Shown here: one piece after another, positions 63,195-64,000 of the stretch
How the letters are laid out: every line of letters starts with the position of its first letter
Position numbering within the stretch: the stretch's first letter is position 1
Assembly: GCA_003331935.1 (NCBI GenBank)
Contig: QOQE01000002.1
Span: forward strand, 1-64,000
Length of the DNA stretch: 64,000 nt
Reading direction: 5' to 3'
From: Alphaproteobacteria bacterium
GTDB taxonomy: Bacteria > Pseudomonadota > Alphaproteobacteria > Rhodobacterales > Rhodobacteraceae
The notes under the pieces: generated by a model
Seen by the model: the letters and a program-made list of their open reading frames with translations, nothing else
What the model was told of the DNA's origin: nothing
The model's database searches: none
Translations under genes and position numbers: made by a program

Positions 63195-64000
63195 TTAGTT
63201 CCCGTGTTTGTTTAGGGTGCTCCTAAACTTTTCAATAATCTCATCAATATGTTTATTCTCAGAAATGAACATTGGAGCTACAATTCCTGAGTCACCAGTA
63301 AATTTGACATGTAGACCTTCCCAGAATAACTCTTTTTGGAATTTTGTTCCTCTTTTTCCGGGATGGCCGTCAGCATGGAGCTCTACTCCCCCCATCATTC
63401 CAATCCCTCTTACATCTTTTACTAGTGGGTGATCGCAAAGTGAAAATAGCGAATTAAGAAAATAGTCAGACATTTCATTCGCTCTATTAAATAGATCCTC
63501 CTCCTCATATATTTCAAGGGTTGCTAAACCAGCTGCGCACGAACCTGGATGACCAGAATACGTGTATCCATGAAAAAACTCAATTGTATCTGGGTTAGAG
63601 TTATCAGTAACAGTTTCATAAATATGGTCCTTAACACATACGGCTCCCATCGGCATCGAACCATTTGTAATTGCTTTTGCCATTGTCATGATATCTGGAG
63701 TTACATCAAATTTTTGAGAAGCAAAAGGTGTCCCCATTCGGCCAAAGCCAGTAATTACCTCGTCAAAAACAAGTAAAATCCCATGTGCATCACATATTTC
63801 TCTTAGTCTCTCTAAGTAACCCTCTGGCGGTACTAAAGTTCCTGTGGACCCTGCCACCGGCTCAACAAAACAAGCAGCGATCGTATTGCCCCCATAAGCT
63901 TGAGCAAACCTCTCTAAGTCGTTGGCTAGCTCAACACCATTTTTGGGTTGCCCCTTGACTTTTAGCTCTTCCCCAGTCCATGTATGTCGCATTAAAACTA
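63195..64000 (-). CDS. Class III aminotransferase, omega-amino acid:pyruvate type (partial)
   Basis: The C-terminal about 268 residues of a PLP enzyme; the reading frame is still open at the window end. It has EPVAGSTGTLVPP, LVFDEVITGFGRMG with the PLP aspartate, the Schiff-base lysine in MAKAITNGSMPMGAV, and FFHGYTYSGHPGSCAA. These match beta-alanine/omega-amino-acid:pyruvate aminotransferases, whose full length is about 440 residues, so about 170 residues lie outside. It precedes selO by 18 bases on the same strand. The amino donor is not determined. Confidence 0.9.
   Translation of the reverse strand, partial: VLMRHTWTGEELKVKGQPKNGVELANDLERFAQAYGGNTIAACFVEPVAGSTGTLVPPEGYLERLREICDAHGILLVFDEVITGFGRMGTPFASQKFDVTPDIMTMAKAITNGSMPMGAVCVKDHIYETVTDNSNPDTIEFFHGYTYSGHPGSCAAGLATLEIYEEEDLFNRANEMSDYFLNSLFSLCDHPLVKDVRGIGMMGGVELHADGHPGKRGTKFQKELFWEGLHVKFTGDSGIVAPMFISENKHIDEIIEKFRSTLNKHGN

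Overview
The window reads as chromosomal DNA from an AT-rich, probably marine, free-living alphaproteobacterium. The main evidence is the rRNA operon tail in the order 23S, 5S, initiator tRNA-Met, which is typical of that class. An oxygen-dependent (CobG-type) cobalamin pathway and several acyl-CoA catabolic operons fit the same picture. Genes are tightly packed, often overlapping by 1-14 bases, and I see no insertion sequence, CRISPR array or prophage. I cannot name the genus from sequence alone.

Layout. (1) 1-784: the 3' end of 23S rRNA, 5S rRNA and tRNA-fMet on the plus strand. (2) 837-9880: a molybdenum-hydroxylase locus. Maturation genes on the minus strand (MoxR ATPase, VWA protein, XdhC, a fused molybdopterin-binding/nucleotidyltransferase protein) diverge from coxS-coxL-coxM-coxG on the plus strand. 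CoxL carries the form II active-site loop, so carbon monoxide may not be its substrate. (3) 9946-14594: a class V aminotransferase, a CocE-type hydrolase and an FAD oxidoreductase. (4) 14630-20206: a TVP38-type membrane protein diverging from a compact cassette of GT2 glycosyltransferase, nucleoside-phosphorylase-like protein, spore-photoproduct-lyase-like radical SAM enzyme and short-chain dehydrogenase, followed by an amidase. (5) 20220-22440: a tungstate-type ABC transporter. (6) 22444-40148: acyl-CoA catabolism. It comprises a pimFCD-like beta-oxidation set and an Atu/Liu-like biotin-carboxylase set that lacks an HMG-CoA lyase. (7) 40187-41456: ribulose-phosphate epimerase and a thioredoxin-like protein. 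(8) 41497-61175: a nearly complete aerobic cobalamin pathway, headed on the minus strand by a cobalamin riboswitch. (9) 61180-64000: cytochrome b561, SelO, and a class III aminotransferase cut by the window edge.

How the genes work together. The cobalamin block covers uroporphyrinogen III methylation (cobA), ring contraction (cobI, cobG, cobJ), the later methylations, reduction and rearrangement (cobM, cobF, cobK, cobL, cobH), amidation (cobB, cobQ), cobalt insertion (cobN, probably helped by cobW), adenosylation (cobO) and lower-loop assembly (cobC, cobD, cobP, cobT). The cobaltochelatase partners CobS and CobT and the cobalamin synthase CobV are not in the window. The main oddity is cobK, which lies alone on the opposite strand inside the minus-strand operon. 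The molybdenum locus has its own cofactor-finishing genes. The tungstate-type transporter nearby raises a question about metal use.

The best candidate for something undescribed is the four-gene cassette at 15411-18794. It joins a radical SAM enzyme with spore-photoproduct-lyase cysteine spacing to a nucleoside-phosphorylase-like protein in an organism with no sign of sporulation.
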